64,000 nucleotides of DNA from positions 611,708-675,707 of the forward strand of contig NW_025407839.1 in NCBI RefSeq assembly GCF_003324165.1, given 5' to 3'. The notes under the pieces are model-generated. The model was given only the letters and a program-made list of their open reading frames with translations. It was not told where the DNA came from and ran no database searches. Source of the stretch: Naegleria lovaniensis. Lineage: Eukaryota; Heterolobosea; Eutetramitea; Acrasida; Naegleriidae. Below, piece by piece: positions 42,323 to 51,230 of the stretch (its first letter is position 1; every line of letters starts with the position of its first letter). Position numbers and translations under genes: made by a program.

Positions 42323-43918
42323 ATGGTTCTTTCTTCATCATCTACAGGTCGCCGGAATGAGACTCCCTCTCATCATCAGCAAAATATTTCATTTGATGAA
42401 ATTGATGAAGGCCTACTCTCGCAGTTTCAACAAGCTCTTCAACAAAATGGAACCACATCATCCTCTCCTCGCTCTATAATCGATCATGATGATCATCACC
42501 CGAACCCAATTTCATCCTTTCTCCAATTCCAAATGAAAAAGGAAAACGAAGAGTCTTGTTCCTTTCTCATTTTTTTAGTATTCGATTTGGAAACGAATCA
42601 TTTCACTCCAATGAATAATTTCCCATCCTTGGCTCGACACCTATGCTACCACGAGAATTCTGTAAAGCAATTGATTGACACTCGAGTGCTCGAGTTGAAA
42701 AAATTTGGAACCACTCGTATCCGAATGGATTATGTCAGAACAACAAGTTCACAACAACAAGGTTCAACAAATCATCATGATTTTCTTCCGTGGCATGGTC
42801 ATGTCGTTATTTTGACAAAACAATATTTACAGAGCTCTTTGATCGATGCTCAGTCATGCATGGAAATGATGCGTGAATTGGCCAAGAGAATTTCCTTTGA
42901 TTTGAATTATTATCAAGTTAAAACGTTGATTCTATTTCCTCTGATGTTTCATTCGCAATTGTATGAGTTTAAATATTGGAACAAGTATGGATGCAAACCT
43001 GAATTCTGGAAGGACGCGTTTTCTACTCATTTGCAAACCGTTCAACAATGTTATGTCATTTCACAACCAGGAACGACATGGGACAATCGAAGAAACAACT
43101 TTACAGTGGTCACTTACAATTTACTCGCTCAAAGTTATATCAGAGACAAGCTCTATTATTACTGCAATAAGGAAGATTTGAAAGAAAATGTTCGTGCTCA
43201 GAGAATACTCAAACAATTGCAAGAAATAGAAGGAGACATTTTAATGTTTCAAGAAATAGAGAGCAATGTGTTGCGAGTCGTCAAGAATGCTGTCACCGAT
43301 GCGTTTTCAATTTTTGAAAAGAAGAAAGACCGTGAAGAAGGATTGGCTCTTGTTATTGACAAGATGTATTGGGATGTCCTGGATTCTGGCTGTTATGTAT
43401 TGAAATTAGATGAACCTCAGAAAATGGTCTATGCCATATGTGTTCACAAAAAAACCAAACGCAAAATTATTGTTGCCACAACCCATCTAATTGGTGATCC
43501 ACAAAAGTTAGATGTGCAAGCCGAGCAAGCGAACTCTGCCATTAATTTACTTACTTTTATACGAGAGCAGCATGATTTTAAATCGGATATCAAGTGTTCT
43601 GCAATCATTATTGGAGGAGATTTCAATGCAGATGTTCGTTCTAAATGCTATTCTCTCTTTTTGAACAATGGATACAAGAGCTCTGTTAAGGAAATTCATG
43701 GAAACGAACTTGAAATTACTTTTAACACCAATTCCATTCATAAGTGCATTGATTTTTTGTTTGTGAAAACATGTAGTCCACTAGGTCAGCAGCCCCAAGT
43801 GGACTGCAATAAGAGTATACATCAACCTCAAATTATCATTAAGGAAAATGAATTTCTTCCCAACCAAATTCATGGCTCAGACCACATTCCCGTCTATGCT
43901 TGCTTTTCTGTGAATTAG
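42323..43918 (+). CDS. EEP-family nuclease (CCR4/nocturnin/ANGEL type), no zinc fingers
   Basis: One exon of 531 codons runs from ATG 42323, after an A-run. Residues 1-250 form an uncharacterised region, with low-complexity His/Ser at the start and then a mixed alpha/beta stretch. Residues ~255-530 are an endonuclease/exonuclease/phosphatase fold. Its metal and catalytic motifs are visible in order: VVTYNLLAQ, LMFQEIE, ATTHL, GGDFNAD and SDHIPV. This set fits RNA 3' deadenylases, 2'-phosphodiesterases and nocturnin-like phosphatases better than DNase I or APE. The active site looks complete. It sits inside the PBZ cluster, and a second EEP enzyme at 46007-47881 carries the fingers instead. 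Confidence 0.87.
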   Translation: MVLSSSSTGRRNETPSHHQQNISFDEIDEGLLSQFQQALQQNGTTSSSPRSIIDHDDHHPNPISSFLQFQMKKENEESCSFLIFLVFDLETNHFTPMNNFPSLARHLCYHENSVKQLIDTRVLELKKFGTTRIRMDYVRTTSSQQQGSTNHHDFLPWHGHVVILTKQYLQSSLIDAQSCMEMMRELAKRISFDLNYYQVKTLILFPLMFHSQLYEFKYWNKYGCKPEFWKDAFSTHLQTVQQCYVISQPGTTWDNRRNNFTVVTYNLLAQSYIRDKLYYYCNKEDLKENVRAQRILKQLQEIEGDILMFQEIESNVLRVVKNAVTDAFSIFEKKKDREEGLALVIDKMYWDVLDSGCYVLKLDEPQKMVYAICVHKKTKRKIIVATTHLIGDPQKLDVQAEQANSAINLLTFIREQHDFKSDIKCSAIIIGGDFNADVRSKCYSLFLNNGYKSSVKEIHGNELEITFNTNSIHKCIDFLFVKTCSPLGQQPQVDCNKSIHQPQIIIKENEFLPNQIHGSDHIPVYACFSVN

Positions 43919-43996
43919 GGTCACTTTTTTTGGAACGTGATCCACACTCTTGACAACTGACAAGAATTCACGTCAATATTAAAACACGCAAAAAAA

Positions 43997-45913
43997 ATGC
44001 TTCCTTCCACAAGTTGCTCTCCCGTGTTTACTATGCCACCATGGTGCTTGGATATTAGTTATAAGAAGCCATGCACAATTCCTAACTGTCCTGTCAATGA
44101 TTTTAGTGATGCACATTTTTACCATTATTATCACGAGTGTCCCTTTGGCCAACAATGTGAGTGGTTCAAACTTTGTTGTTGCAGCCATGATCAAAATGCT
44201 AAATATCACTGCAATCTTTTCAATCACTCTTTAACCGGAGATGAACAATTGTTATTAGAAAATTCATTGGAGCACAATGCTTCTTCCCAAATTCAAGATG
44301 GAAGAAGAATGTCACTCACAAGCGTCGGATCTGCTTGTTCATCTAAATCTTCCTCTTCTCGGCCTAAAAATGTTTGCTGGTATGGCACAAAATGTCGTAT
44401 GGCAGAGAGAAGAGACCAAACTCATCTCTCCAACTACCTTCATGTGTGTCCTAATGTTCAATCCTGTCGAAACAGAGAACCAGAACACCTACAGCAGTTT
44501 TTACATAAATGTCATAAAGGAGAAAAATGCACGGACAAATCACAGGAACATAGAGATCAATACATGCATATTTGTTCGTATGGAGAAAAGTGTAACCATC
44601 TTTCTGACTCTAGTCCTGATTCCCATTGGGGACATTTTACAAGATATTTACATCCTGTATGTTTTGAAGGAAAGAACTGCTCTCAATGCAAGTCTCAAGA
44701 AGTGAAGAGTCAAGGACATAGAGATTTCTTTTGCTTATTGGGCCACCATGACGATGATGTTTCGCCCACCATCCAAAAAAAGCAGCCAGAGATTCAAGGC
44801 CTTACCTCAAAAGACAAGAGCAACATGCGTCCCCATGTCACAGAATGGAAACGATCTGCCTCTATCCCACTTACCTCTCCCTCTGGTTATAAATTCATTG
44901 GATGGGAAAGAGCAACAGGAAACAACACTGCGACTGGAAAAGTTGTCCTGTTTAAAAAGACCGATAAGGGTGTTTTTGAAGGGCATATCAAAACTGAAGA
45001 GGTCACAAATGTCAGTTTTCCCACCAATCAAATTGAGCAACCATGGTATCGAAATAGAGTGTGTATTTATAAGAACCAACTTATCGTGTCAGTATTCAAG
45101 AATGCATTATCTGGGAGGCTCACTGGAGTAACTCCAAGTGCCACGTATCTCGACGTCATGAATTACATTGTAAGCTGTGGAGTACCAGTGTTCATTGTTG
45201 GTGGAGCTGTTAGAGATGTGTTGTATGCTGTTTTGAAGGAAAACGAAACCAATGTTCAAACTATTATTTCAAAGGTCAAAGATATTGATATTGGTTTTGG
45301 TTGTCCAACACAAGAATTTTACAATATTCTTTGCAAAAAGTATTCAGCAGGTATACAACCTCCAGGACCAAGAGGTCTCATTGTCGTTGGTAATACGAAT
45401 GGCAATTTTTTGGAAGGCAAGGCCCTTAATGGATTGAACAACGACAACAAATCAGTGAAAGATGACATTCCACAATGTTTTGGCACTGATTTAGTTGGAG
45501 AAAATATATGTAGAGATTTCACCTGTAATTCGTTGTGGTATGACCCTATCAATGAATGTATTATAGACCCTATTGGAAGGGGACAAGGAATCAAAGATAC
45601 ATTGAATAAGGTTTTAAGAATTCCTGTTAAAGAAAAGTATAGAATCTTTTGGGCAAAGGGAAATCCCTCCAAAATTATGAGATACTACAAATTCCTTCAA
45701 AAAGGATACAGGCCTGCTGATGATGGTACTCGGGAATTCATCATCAAGATGGCAAAAAAGTTTTCGGCAACCGACATGGAATGCCGAAATCAGCTAGTCA
45801 GGGGAGTGATGAACTCAAAAACCGATGCTGAAGCTCAGCAAAAGAAAGCCTCTTTTTTAAAGTTACTGGAAAAAGATGTCGGGACTCAGAGGCTTAAGGA
45901 GTTGTTCCCTTAA
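43997..45913 (+). CDS. PBZ-like finger protein fused to a poly(A)-polymerase/CCA-type nucleotidyltransferase domain
   Basis: ATG 43997 follows seven A's. The product is 638 residues. The first ~240 residues contain about six Cys/His fingers of the PBZ type; clear ones are CPNVQSC-x6-H-x5-H and CHKGEKC-x6-H-x5-H, others have longer gaps. After a variable linker, residues ~390-600 hold a class II nucleotidyltransferase head: VFIVGGAVRDVLYA, then the metal-binding DID (KDIDIGF), then CRDFTCNSLWYDP and an IDPIGRGQGIKD segment. KIMRYYKFLQKGYRP matches the RxxRF-x-x-(R/K) element of the CCA-adding/poly(A) polymerase family. Catalytic residues appear intact. Whether it adds CCA, poly(A) or something else cannot be read from the sequence. 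Fusion to PBZ-like fingers is unfamiliar to me. Confidence 0.83.
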   Translation: MLPSTSCSPVFTMPPWCLDISYKKPCTIPNCPVNDFSDAHFYHYYHECPFGQQCEWFKLCCCSHDQNAKYHCNLFNHSLTGDEQLLLENSLEHNASSQIQDGRRMSLTSVGSACSSKSSSSRPKNVCWYGTKCRMAERRDQTHLSNYLHVCPNVQSCRNREPEHLQQFLHKCHKGEKCTDKSQEHRDQYMHICSYGEKCNHLSDSSPDSHWGHFTRYLHPVCFEGKNCSQCKSQEVKSQGHRDFFCLLGHHDDDVSPTIQKKQPEIQGLTSKDKSNMRPHVTEWKRSASIPLTSPSGYKFIGWERATGNNTATGKVVLFKKTDKGVFEGHIKTEEVTNVSFPTNQIEQPWYRNRVCIYKNQLIVSVFKNALSGRLTGVTPSATYLDVMNYIVSCGVPVFIVGGAVRDVLYAVLKENETNVQTIISKVKDIDIGFGCPTQEFYNILCKKYSAGIQPPGPRGLIVVGNTNGNFLEGKALNGLNNDNKSVKDDIPQCFGTDLVGENICRDFTCNSLWYDPINECIIDPIGRGQGIKDTLNKVLRIPVKEKYRIFWAKGNPSKIMRYYKFLQKGYRPADDGTREFIIKMAKKFSATDMECRNQLVRGVMNSKTDAEAQQKKASFLKLLEKDVGTQRLKELFP

Positions 45914-46006
45914 TATTTTTTTTTACAAAATATAAATTAATTTGAGTGATTTTTTGAAATTGGAGTTTTTGGATAGCGGTGATTTGTTTTATTGCTAGTT
46001 CAGGTT

Positions 46007-47881
46007 TCAATTAAACATTTGAAAGGTGGCAGTAATAGGGATATGATCCGAACCAAATTCATCATTTGGAATGGTGCTTTTCGGAAGGAAAATTGGCTCT
46101 GGATCACTACTTGTCACTTTCAAATTTCCGAAATACATGATATAATCACACACTTTGGTATACGTGGTGGAGAAGGTCCAAAATCCAGTTCGATCTTGAT
46201 GTGCTCTTTTTAAGTTCAAACTTTCCATAAACTTCACTGGAGTTTCATGTGGTTGAGTATTGAAATCACCTACGAGAATTAGGGACACTCGATTCGTAGC
46301 ATACTGTTGAGATACTTGTGAATGGAGAGAGTGAAGAACTTCAGCCATTCGTTTCACTTGATTTTCTCTTGGAGTGATCGTGTCTTGCTGAAATGTCAAA
46401 TGACAATTCATTACAATCAAATAGGAATTGGAGAGAAGGTCTCTCAAAACAACATATTGAAAAACTTCTGGATATCCCTCAATGATTCTTTCACCTCCTG
46501 ATCCTATAGCTTGTCCAAATCGATTAATTTTGAACATGATTGCCACACTATCTTTTTTTCTTGGAAGCTTGTCTGAAATAAAAATGGAATATCCATTGTT
46601 TGTTGCAAAATCTGCAAAGTCGTTTTTGTGGCTTTGATCAACTTCTTGCAGTCCAATAATGTCGAACGGACGATCTTTGAGAGCTTGAAATATTTTTTGC
46701 TTTCTATTGCTCCATTTCAAATGATTGATATTTGCAATGTGTGAATATCGTTCAGCACTCACATAACAATCTGCCAACACATTGTAGGACATGACAATTA
46801 ACGGAGGAATGACAGGTTGAGGAATGCCATCATTGGATGTTAACATGCCATAGTTCGCGTTGTTGGACATGTACATGTTGTTTTGACCTCCTTGTTGGTG
46901 ATTACATGTATCATGTGGTTGCTGTTGTGGAAAGTGTTGCTGGTTTGGAAAAGTGGGTGTCTGAGAATGGTATGGGATGGGTGAAGTGGCACTACCTCCC
47001 ATACTCGAAAGTGGTGGATACATGGAATTGTTGAATGGGCTCGAAACAGCTACATTGGAATACGATGAAGAGGTAATACCATGTACAGAAGTTTGCTGGT
47101 TATGAGGCACCGATGTGTTTGAATACTGTGAATGATACGGATGTCGAGTAGTAGTACTGCTGATGGAATGTCCCATGTTTAAAGATCCTGAATGATGAAC
47201 ATGTTCTCCTGAGGTATTGACTGCTAATGAGTGGTACTGTCCATGGCTTGTTCCAGAAGAGGCTGTGTTGGATGTACTTGTATGGGTCTTCGACTTGGAA
47301 TTCGAATTGGAATTCGAAACGGAATTACCATTATTCTTGGGTTTCTGCGCCACGTGAGGTTTTGTTGGGTTGTGACAATCCATCCAAACTGGACTTCGAT
47401 CCTCATGTAAACAACTAAAACGATGGTATGGATCTTGATTGGTACATTTGGAACCATATTTACAAGGATGGAAAAAATCTTCACAATGCGCTTCATCGTT
47501 GTACTTTCTACATTCATCACCATATCGACAAGGATGATAAAATTGAGTGGTATGTTCAACCTTGTTTGTTAAAGAGCATTGACCCCAATGAGGACATCGA
47601 AGTTTTAAAGTTCCGTTTCCAGAGTCATGATCAAATACAAGTTTGAAAAGTTGTGCCACAAATGTCGGTTTTTCGGGATGAGTGAAAGTCAAGTTATGTT
47701 TGACATCATTCGAAAGTGAACATTTATCTTGGAAGGGACATGGATGAATGAACCATTCGGTGTGTTTTGCGTTGTGTAGCGAACGACACTGTTCTCCGTA
47801 TTTGCATGTGTGGAGATATTGGTTTTTATGATCGGGATCATTTGTGAAAGCACAAAATGTGTCGTGTTTGCATAAAGGCAT
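46007..47881 (-). CDS. EEP-family nuclease with six PBZ-like zinc fingers
   Basis: ATG 47881-47879, preceded by seven A's, begins MPLCKHDTFC, directly in the first finger; the longer upstream frame lacks an ATG in good context and reads as noise. The product is 624 residues. Two groups of three fingers (C-x5-C-x6-7-H-x5-H) occupy residues ~4-75 and ~100-170. A ~170-residue Ser/Asn/His-rich linker follows. The C-terminal ~260 residues are an EEP nuclease with VMSYNVLAD, GLQEVD, MNCHL, LVGDFNTQ and SDHIPI. The active site is complete. The domain resembles CCR4/ANGEL-type RNA 3' nucleases or 2'-phosphodiesterases. It is convergent with the nucleotidyltransferase and divergent (81 bases) from the second PARP. 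Confidence 0.87.
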   Translation of the reverse strand: MPLCKHDTFCAFTNDPDHKNQYLHTCKYGEQCRSLHNAKHTEWFIHPCPFQDKCSLSNDVKHNLTFTHPEKPTFVAQLFKLVFDHDSGNGTLKLRCPHWGQCSLTNKVEHTTQFYHPCRYGDECRKYNDEAHCEDFFHPCKYGSKCTNQDPYHRFSCLHEDRSPVWMDCHNPTKPHVAQKPKNNGNSVSNSNSNSKSKTHTSTSNTASSGTSHGQYHSLAVNTSGEHVHHSGSLNMGHSISSTTTRHPYHSQYSNTSVPHNQQTSVHGITSSSYSNVAVSSPFNNSMYPPLSSMGGSATSPIPYHSQTPTFPNQQHFPQQQPHDTCNHQQGGQNNMYMSNNANYGMLTSNDGIPQPVIPPLIVMSYNVLADCYVSAERYSHIANINHLKWSNRKQKIFQALKDRPFDIIGLQEVDQSHKNDFADFATNNGYSIFISDKLPRKKDSVAIMFKINRFGQAIGSGGERIIEGYPEVFQYVVLRDLLSNSYLIVMNCHLTFQQDTITPRENQVKRMAEVLHSLHSQVSQQYATNRVSLILVGDFNTQPHETPVKFMESLNLKRAHQDRTGFWTFSTTYTKVCDYIMYFGNLKVTSSDPEPIFLPKSTIPNDEFGSDHIPITATFQMFN

Positions 47882-47962
47882 TTTTTTGGAACGTGAATTG
47901 GTTGTGTCGTGTGTCAAATGTCGAGCAGCTAACGTGATGGTTTCATCAGTTGTTTCAAAAAA
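47882..47962. promoter_or_regulatory. Very short divergent promoter, PBZ-EEP / PBZ-PARP
   Basis: The start codons of the two divergent genes are 81 bases apart. Each is preceded directly by a run of A on its own strand. The two genes almost certainly share promoter elements and may be co-expressed. Confidence 0.55.
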
Positions 47963-49417
47963 ATGTATCCCAACAATCATAACCAGCATTATCAACAGCA
48001 AACTCCTTTTAACCAAGTTCCAAATCATGTAGATCATCACCAACAACTCTTTTTCATGAACCAACCTTCCATGATTCATCCCAATGTGTATCATCAATCG
48101 TCGGTTGTGAATGGAACAGCTCCTTCTTCCTTTCCGAATTCCAATTTGAATTACTATCCCAATTCGTCTGTGATGATGAACAACAATCCACAACAAAATT
48201 TTTTTTCAAATTCTCCTCAAAACACGTGTCTTGTTCCTTCGTCTCAACCTTTGCAAATGAATATTCATTCTTCTTTTTACCAAGATCCAGCCTTATCCTT
48301 TGGTCATTGGCAACCAGCCTCTCATTTCAGTGGTCCTGTGATCATGCCAACAGCACACGTACATGGTCAGAATGTTTCTCACATCAAGAATGGGCAAAAA
48401 AGTCCTCAAACAGAAACGAGATCAGCATCATCGTCGACTTCCTCACAACCAAAGAATGATTCTGACAAGAAGGATGAAATTCCTGAAGCTTCGAACTTTT
48501 GCCTGAACTGGAAAAGATGTTCTCTCACTCGAAGCGATCCTCAACACAAGTGTGAATTTCGTCATTTATGTACCATTAAAAATTGTGACAAATGGAAGGA
48601 CAACAAAATTCATAAAGCCAGATTCATTCATATTTGTGCTCATGGAGAACAATGTCGATATCAAGATAACGAAGATCACAATCACAATTTTATTCATCCA
48701 TGTTCATTTGGAGGTAAATGCAAATATTTGAATGATCCACTTCATAGAATTCGTTTTTCTCACAACGATTTAGAAGTTGACGATAGAAATTTTGACTGGC
48801 CAGAGACGTGGACCACTTCTCCACCCTTGTCCATTACCAAATGCTTGGTGAACAAGAAGAATTACACTCGATTATTTTCCCTTCCCAAGAACTCGGATGA
48901 ATTCAAGAAGATCGAATCAAAATTTGTGAAATCTATTCATCACTCTTATTCTTCTGCTCAAGTGGTCAAAATTGAAAGAATCGAGAATGCTCAAAAATGG
49001 GAAGAATATATCACTGCTCGTTTTCAAATCAAGTCAAAGAACAATGGAAAAGCCAATGAAAAGATTCTATATCATGGGTGCGATGATGCAACAGCACTGA
49101 AAATTATTGAAAGCGGTATCGATTATCGTTTAACCACAACTGGTCATTATGGTCAGGGTGCTTACTTTGCTGTCAATGCAAGCTACAGTCATGGTTATGC
49201 ACCTGCAAGCTCCAATGGACATCGAACTATTTTCATGTGTCGAGTGATAATTGGTGAGCCTATGGTCGTTCCAAGCCAAAACAAAAATTTGACAAGACCC
49301 TATGACCCCACCAAGGACAAGATGTATGACAGCGTTCAGGGCAATCCAACAGGAACAGAATTTGTTATTTTTGACAACAAGCAAGCATATGCTGAGTATT
49401 TGGTTACTTACAAATAG
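47963..49417 (+). CDS. Second PARP-family ADP-ribosyltransferase with four PBZ-like fingers
   Basis: ATG 47963 follows an A-run. The product is 484 residues in one exon. The first ~170 residues are Asn/Gln/Ser/Pro-rich. Four fingers at ~180-270 include CAHGEQC-x7-H-x5-H and CSFGGKC-x7-H-x5-H; the second has a shorter C-x4-C. A WPETWTTSPP segment is shared with the PARP at 40335-42185 (WPQTWVTPPP), supporting paralogy. The catalytic domain has His in LYHGCDD (~371), Tyr in GQGAYFAVNASYS (~401) and Glu in GTEFVIFD (~466), the complete H-Y-E set, and ends YAEYLVTYK. It lacks the CUE-like N-terminus of its paralogue. It should transfer ADP-ribose from NAD; the target is unknown. Confidence 0.88.
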   Translation: MYPNNHNQHYQQQTPFNQVPNHVDHHQQLFFMNQPSMIHPNVYHQSSVVNGTAPSSFPNSNLNYYPNSSVMMNNNPQQNFFSNSPQNTCLVPSSQPLQMNIHSSFYQDPALSFGHWQPASHFSGPVIMPTAHVHGQNVSHIKNGQKSPQTETRSASSSTSSQPKNDSDKKDEIPEASNFCLNWKRCSLTRSDPQHKCEFRHLCTIKNCDKWKDNKIHKARFIHICAHGEQCRYQDNEDHNHNFIHPCSFGGKCKYLNDPLHRIRFSHNDLEVDDRNFDWPETWTTSPPLSITKCLVNKKNYTRLFSLPKNSDEFKKIESKFVKSIHHSYSSAQVVKIERIENAQKWEEYITARFQIKSKNNGKANEKILYHGCDDATALKIIESGIDYRLTTTGHYGQGAYFAVNASYSHGYAPASSNGHRTIFMCRVIIGEPMVVPSQNKNLTRPYDPTKDKMYDSVQGNPTGTEFVIFDNKQAYAEYLVTYK

Positions 49418-49502
49418 CAATTTATTGTCTGTACGATCGTAATAATTTAGTGCAACGTTCATGTTCATCAGCTTTTGTTATTAATTAATTTAATTCAAAA
49501 AA

Positions 49503-51005
49503 ATGAGTTCATCATCATCAAGCGGAGGTTCTTCCGATCCAACCAGTAACTCGGCACCAAACAACAAGAGTTATGCCATTGAAGGTGTTGGATTTGCTGT
49601 AGAACCATTACTGAATTGCCCACACTTTCATGATTCCAATTGTTTCAATATGCCGCACAATGATCGAAACGCTTTGAAAACTCTCTTTTCGACAATCATG
49701 ACAAAGGAAGATTCTTCTGACACCACCACCTCTGCACCTTGCTCTGTGTGTGGGGATAGAACGGAGAATTGGTTTTGTCTTCAATGTCATTCTGTTTGTT
49801 GTAGTCGATACAGGAAAGCACACATGATGAACCATTTTGAATCGACTCATCATCCAATGGTGTTAAGCTTGGCCGACTTGAGCATCTATTGCTACGCTTG
49901 CGATGCTTACGTAGACAATCGAGAGTTGACAAGACTCATCTTACGAGAATTACATGTAGCCAAGTTTGGAGAATATCCTGGCGGTCATGATGCAACTGTA
50001 GAAATCGGAGAAGCAATAGAACGATTGAAAGTTGATCAAAGAAAAATACATGAAACTGAACAAAAGGAACAAAAAGAGAATGAGGAAAGAGATCGTGCTA
50101 TTGAAATTTTAGCTGAAAAGATTTCACAAGCAGAAGAACGAGAAATTATTGTATTAACTGGAGCTGGTCTTTCAACTGCTGCAGGAATACCTGATTTCCG
50201 TTCACCAGGAACTGGTCTATATGACAATCTTCAAAAATATGATCTTCCTCGACCAACAGCAATATTTGAACTGGAATACTTTCACGAAAATCCAAAACCA
50301 TTCTTTCTTCTTTCTAGAGACTTTATCTCAACTGGATACAAACCAACACGAGCTCACTACTTTATAAAACTGTTAGAACAAAAAGGAAAGTTACTGAGAT
50401 TATACACTCAAAATATTGATGGTCTAGAGGCAAAATCTGGAGTTTCAAATGAGATATTGGTAAATTGTCATGGAATGTATGATACTGCTCATTGTACAAA
50501 ATGTAGAAAGAAATACACTCTTGCTGAGGTAGTAGAAAAGATGGGTACTGAAGAGGATGTTACTATTCCACTTTGTGACAAATGTTGTGGTTTCATTAAG
50601 CCTGACATTGTTCTCTTTGGAGAAGATTTACCTCACAAGTTCAGCAAATGTGTGAAATCAGACTTGAAGCACACATCTTCAAAATGCAAGCTCTTCATTG
50701 TAATTGGTACATCCTTGACTGTGCATCCTGTAGCCATGTTACCTGAACTTGTCAAGAAAGGATGTACAAGAGCTCTCTTGAACAGAGAAAAAGCTGGTCC
50801 ATTCAAACAACATGAAGGTTATGTTACAGAAATAGGAGAAGAGTCGAACTATTTGGACTTGTTTGTGGGTGGTACAGATCTCACAATTGATGAAAGTGTG
50901 AATCGTCTGTGCAAATTATTGGGATGGGAAAAAGATTTGGAAGAATTGGTAGAACAAGGACCTGTAGACCTTGTTGAGAAGAGTAAAGAGGACGAAGAGC
51001 ATTAA
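49503..51005 (+). CDS. Sirtuin (NAD-dependent deacylase) with N-terminal UBP-type zinc finger
   Basis: A 500-residue single-exon gene starts at ATG 49503 after an A-run. Residues ~25-145 form a ZnF-UBP, the ubiquitin C-terminus-binding finger of HDAC6 and USPs, with CSVCGDRTENWFCLQC ... CSR-x-x-KAHMMNHFESTHHP ... CYACDAYV. Helical Glu/Lys-rich linker follows. The SIR2 core shows GAGLSTAAGIPDFRSPGTGLY, TQNIDGLE, the catalytic His323 in NCHGMYD, a zinc site with CTKC and CDKC, KPDIVLFGE and GTSLTVHP, most like the SIRT2/3 class. The enzyme consumes NAD and makes O-acetyl-ADP-ribose, which links it to the neighbouring PARPs. A ubiquitin-binding sirtuin is unusual for animals, though UBP-sirtuin fusions may occur in protists. 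Confidence 0.92.
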   Translation: MSSSSSSGGSSDPTSNSAPNNKSYAIEGVGFAVEPLLNCPHFHDSNCFNMPHNDRNALKTLFSTIMTKEDSSDTTTSAPCSVCGDRTENWFCLQCHSVCCSRYRKAHMMNHFESTHHPMVLSLADLSIYCYACDAYVDNRELTRLILRELHVAKFGEYPGGHDATVEIGEAIERLKVDQRKIHETEQKEQKENEERDRAIEILAEKISQAEEREIIVLTGAGLSTAAGIPDFRSPGTGLYDNLQKYDLPRPTAIFELEYFHENPKPFFLLSRDFISTGYKPTRAHYFIKLLEQKGKLLRLYTQNIDGLEAKSGVSNEILVNCHGMYDTAHCTKCRKKYTLAEVVEKMGTEEDVTIPLCDKCCGFIKPDIVLFGEDLPHKFSKCVKSDLKHTSSKCKLFIVIGTSLTVHPVAMLPELVKKGCTRALLNREKAGPFKQHEGYVTEIGEESNYLDLFVGGTDLTIDESVNRLCKLLGWEKDLEELVEQGPVDLVEKSKEDEEH

Positions 51006-51230
51006 AAGAGAATATTTAAAGGTCGACAGCTATTGTTGCCATTTTCAATATCTTCCGATCCGTCAGAGATTCTGTTGTATTCACTCGACTTCTCATCTGC
51101 CATCAAGTCACATCAAGAATCGAGATTGATACGAATCTACAATACCATCCTACTAACGGTAGTTGTAGTTTTCCATCTCTCACTAACCAAGTATCACTAC
51201 CATCTCTGTAAAACTGATATCCTTCGATAG

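Noticed and set aside
47882-48196. N-terminal extension of the PBZ-EEP protein
   Set aside because: It has no ATG in good context, consists of Ile/Met/His-rich noise and overlaps the divergent PARP gene. The ATG at 47881 after an A-run begins directly at a finger.
38719-48788. CCCH-type RNA-binding zinc fingers
   Set aside because: CCCH fingers have C-x7-9-C-x4-6-C-x3-H with three Cys. These arrays are two Cys and two His with x5 between the final His pair, which fits PBZ.
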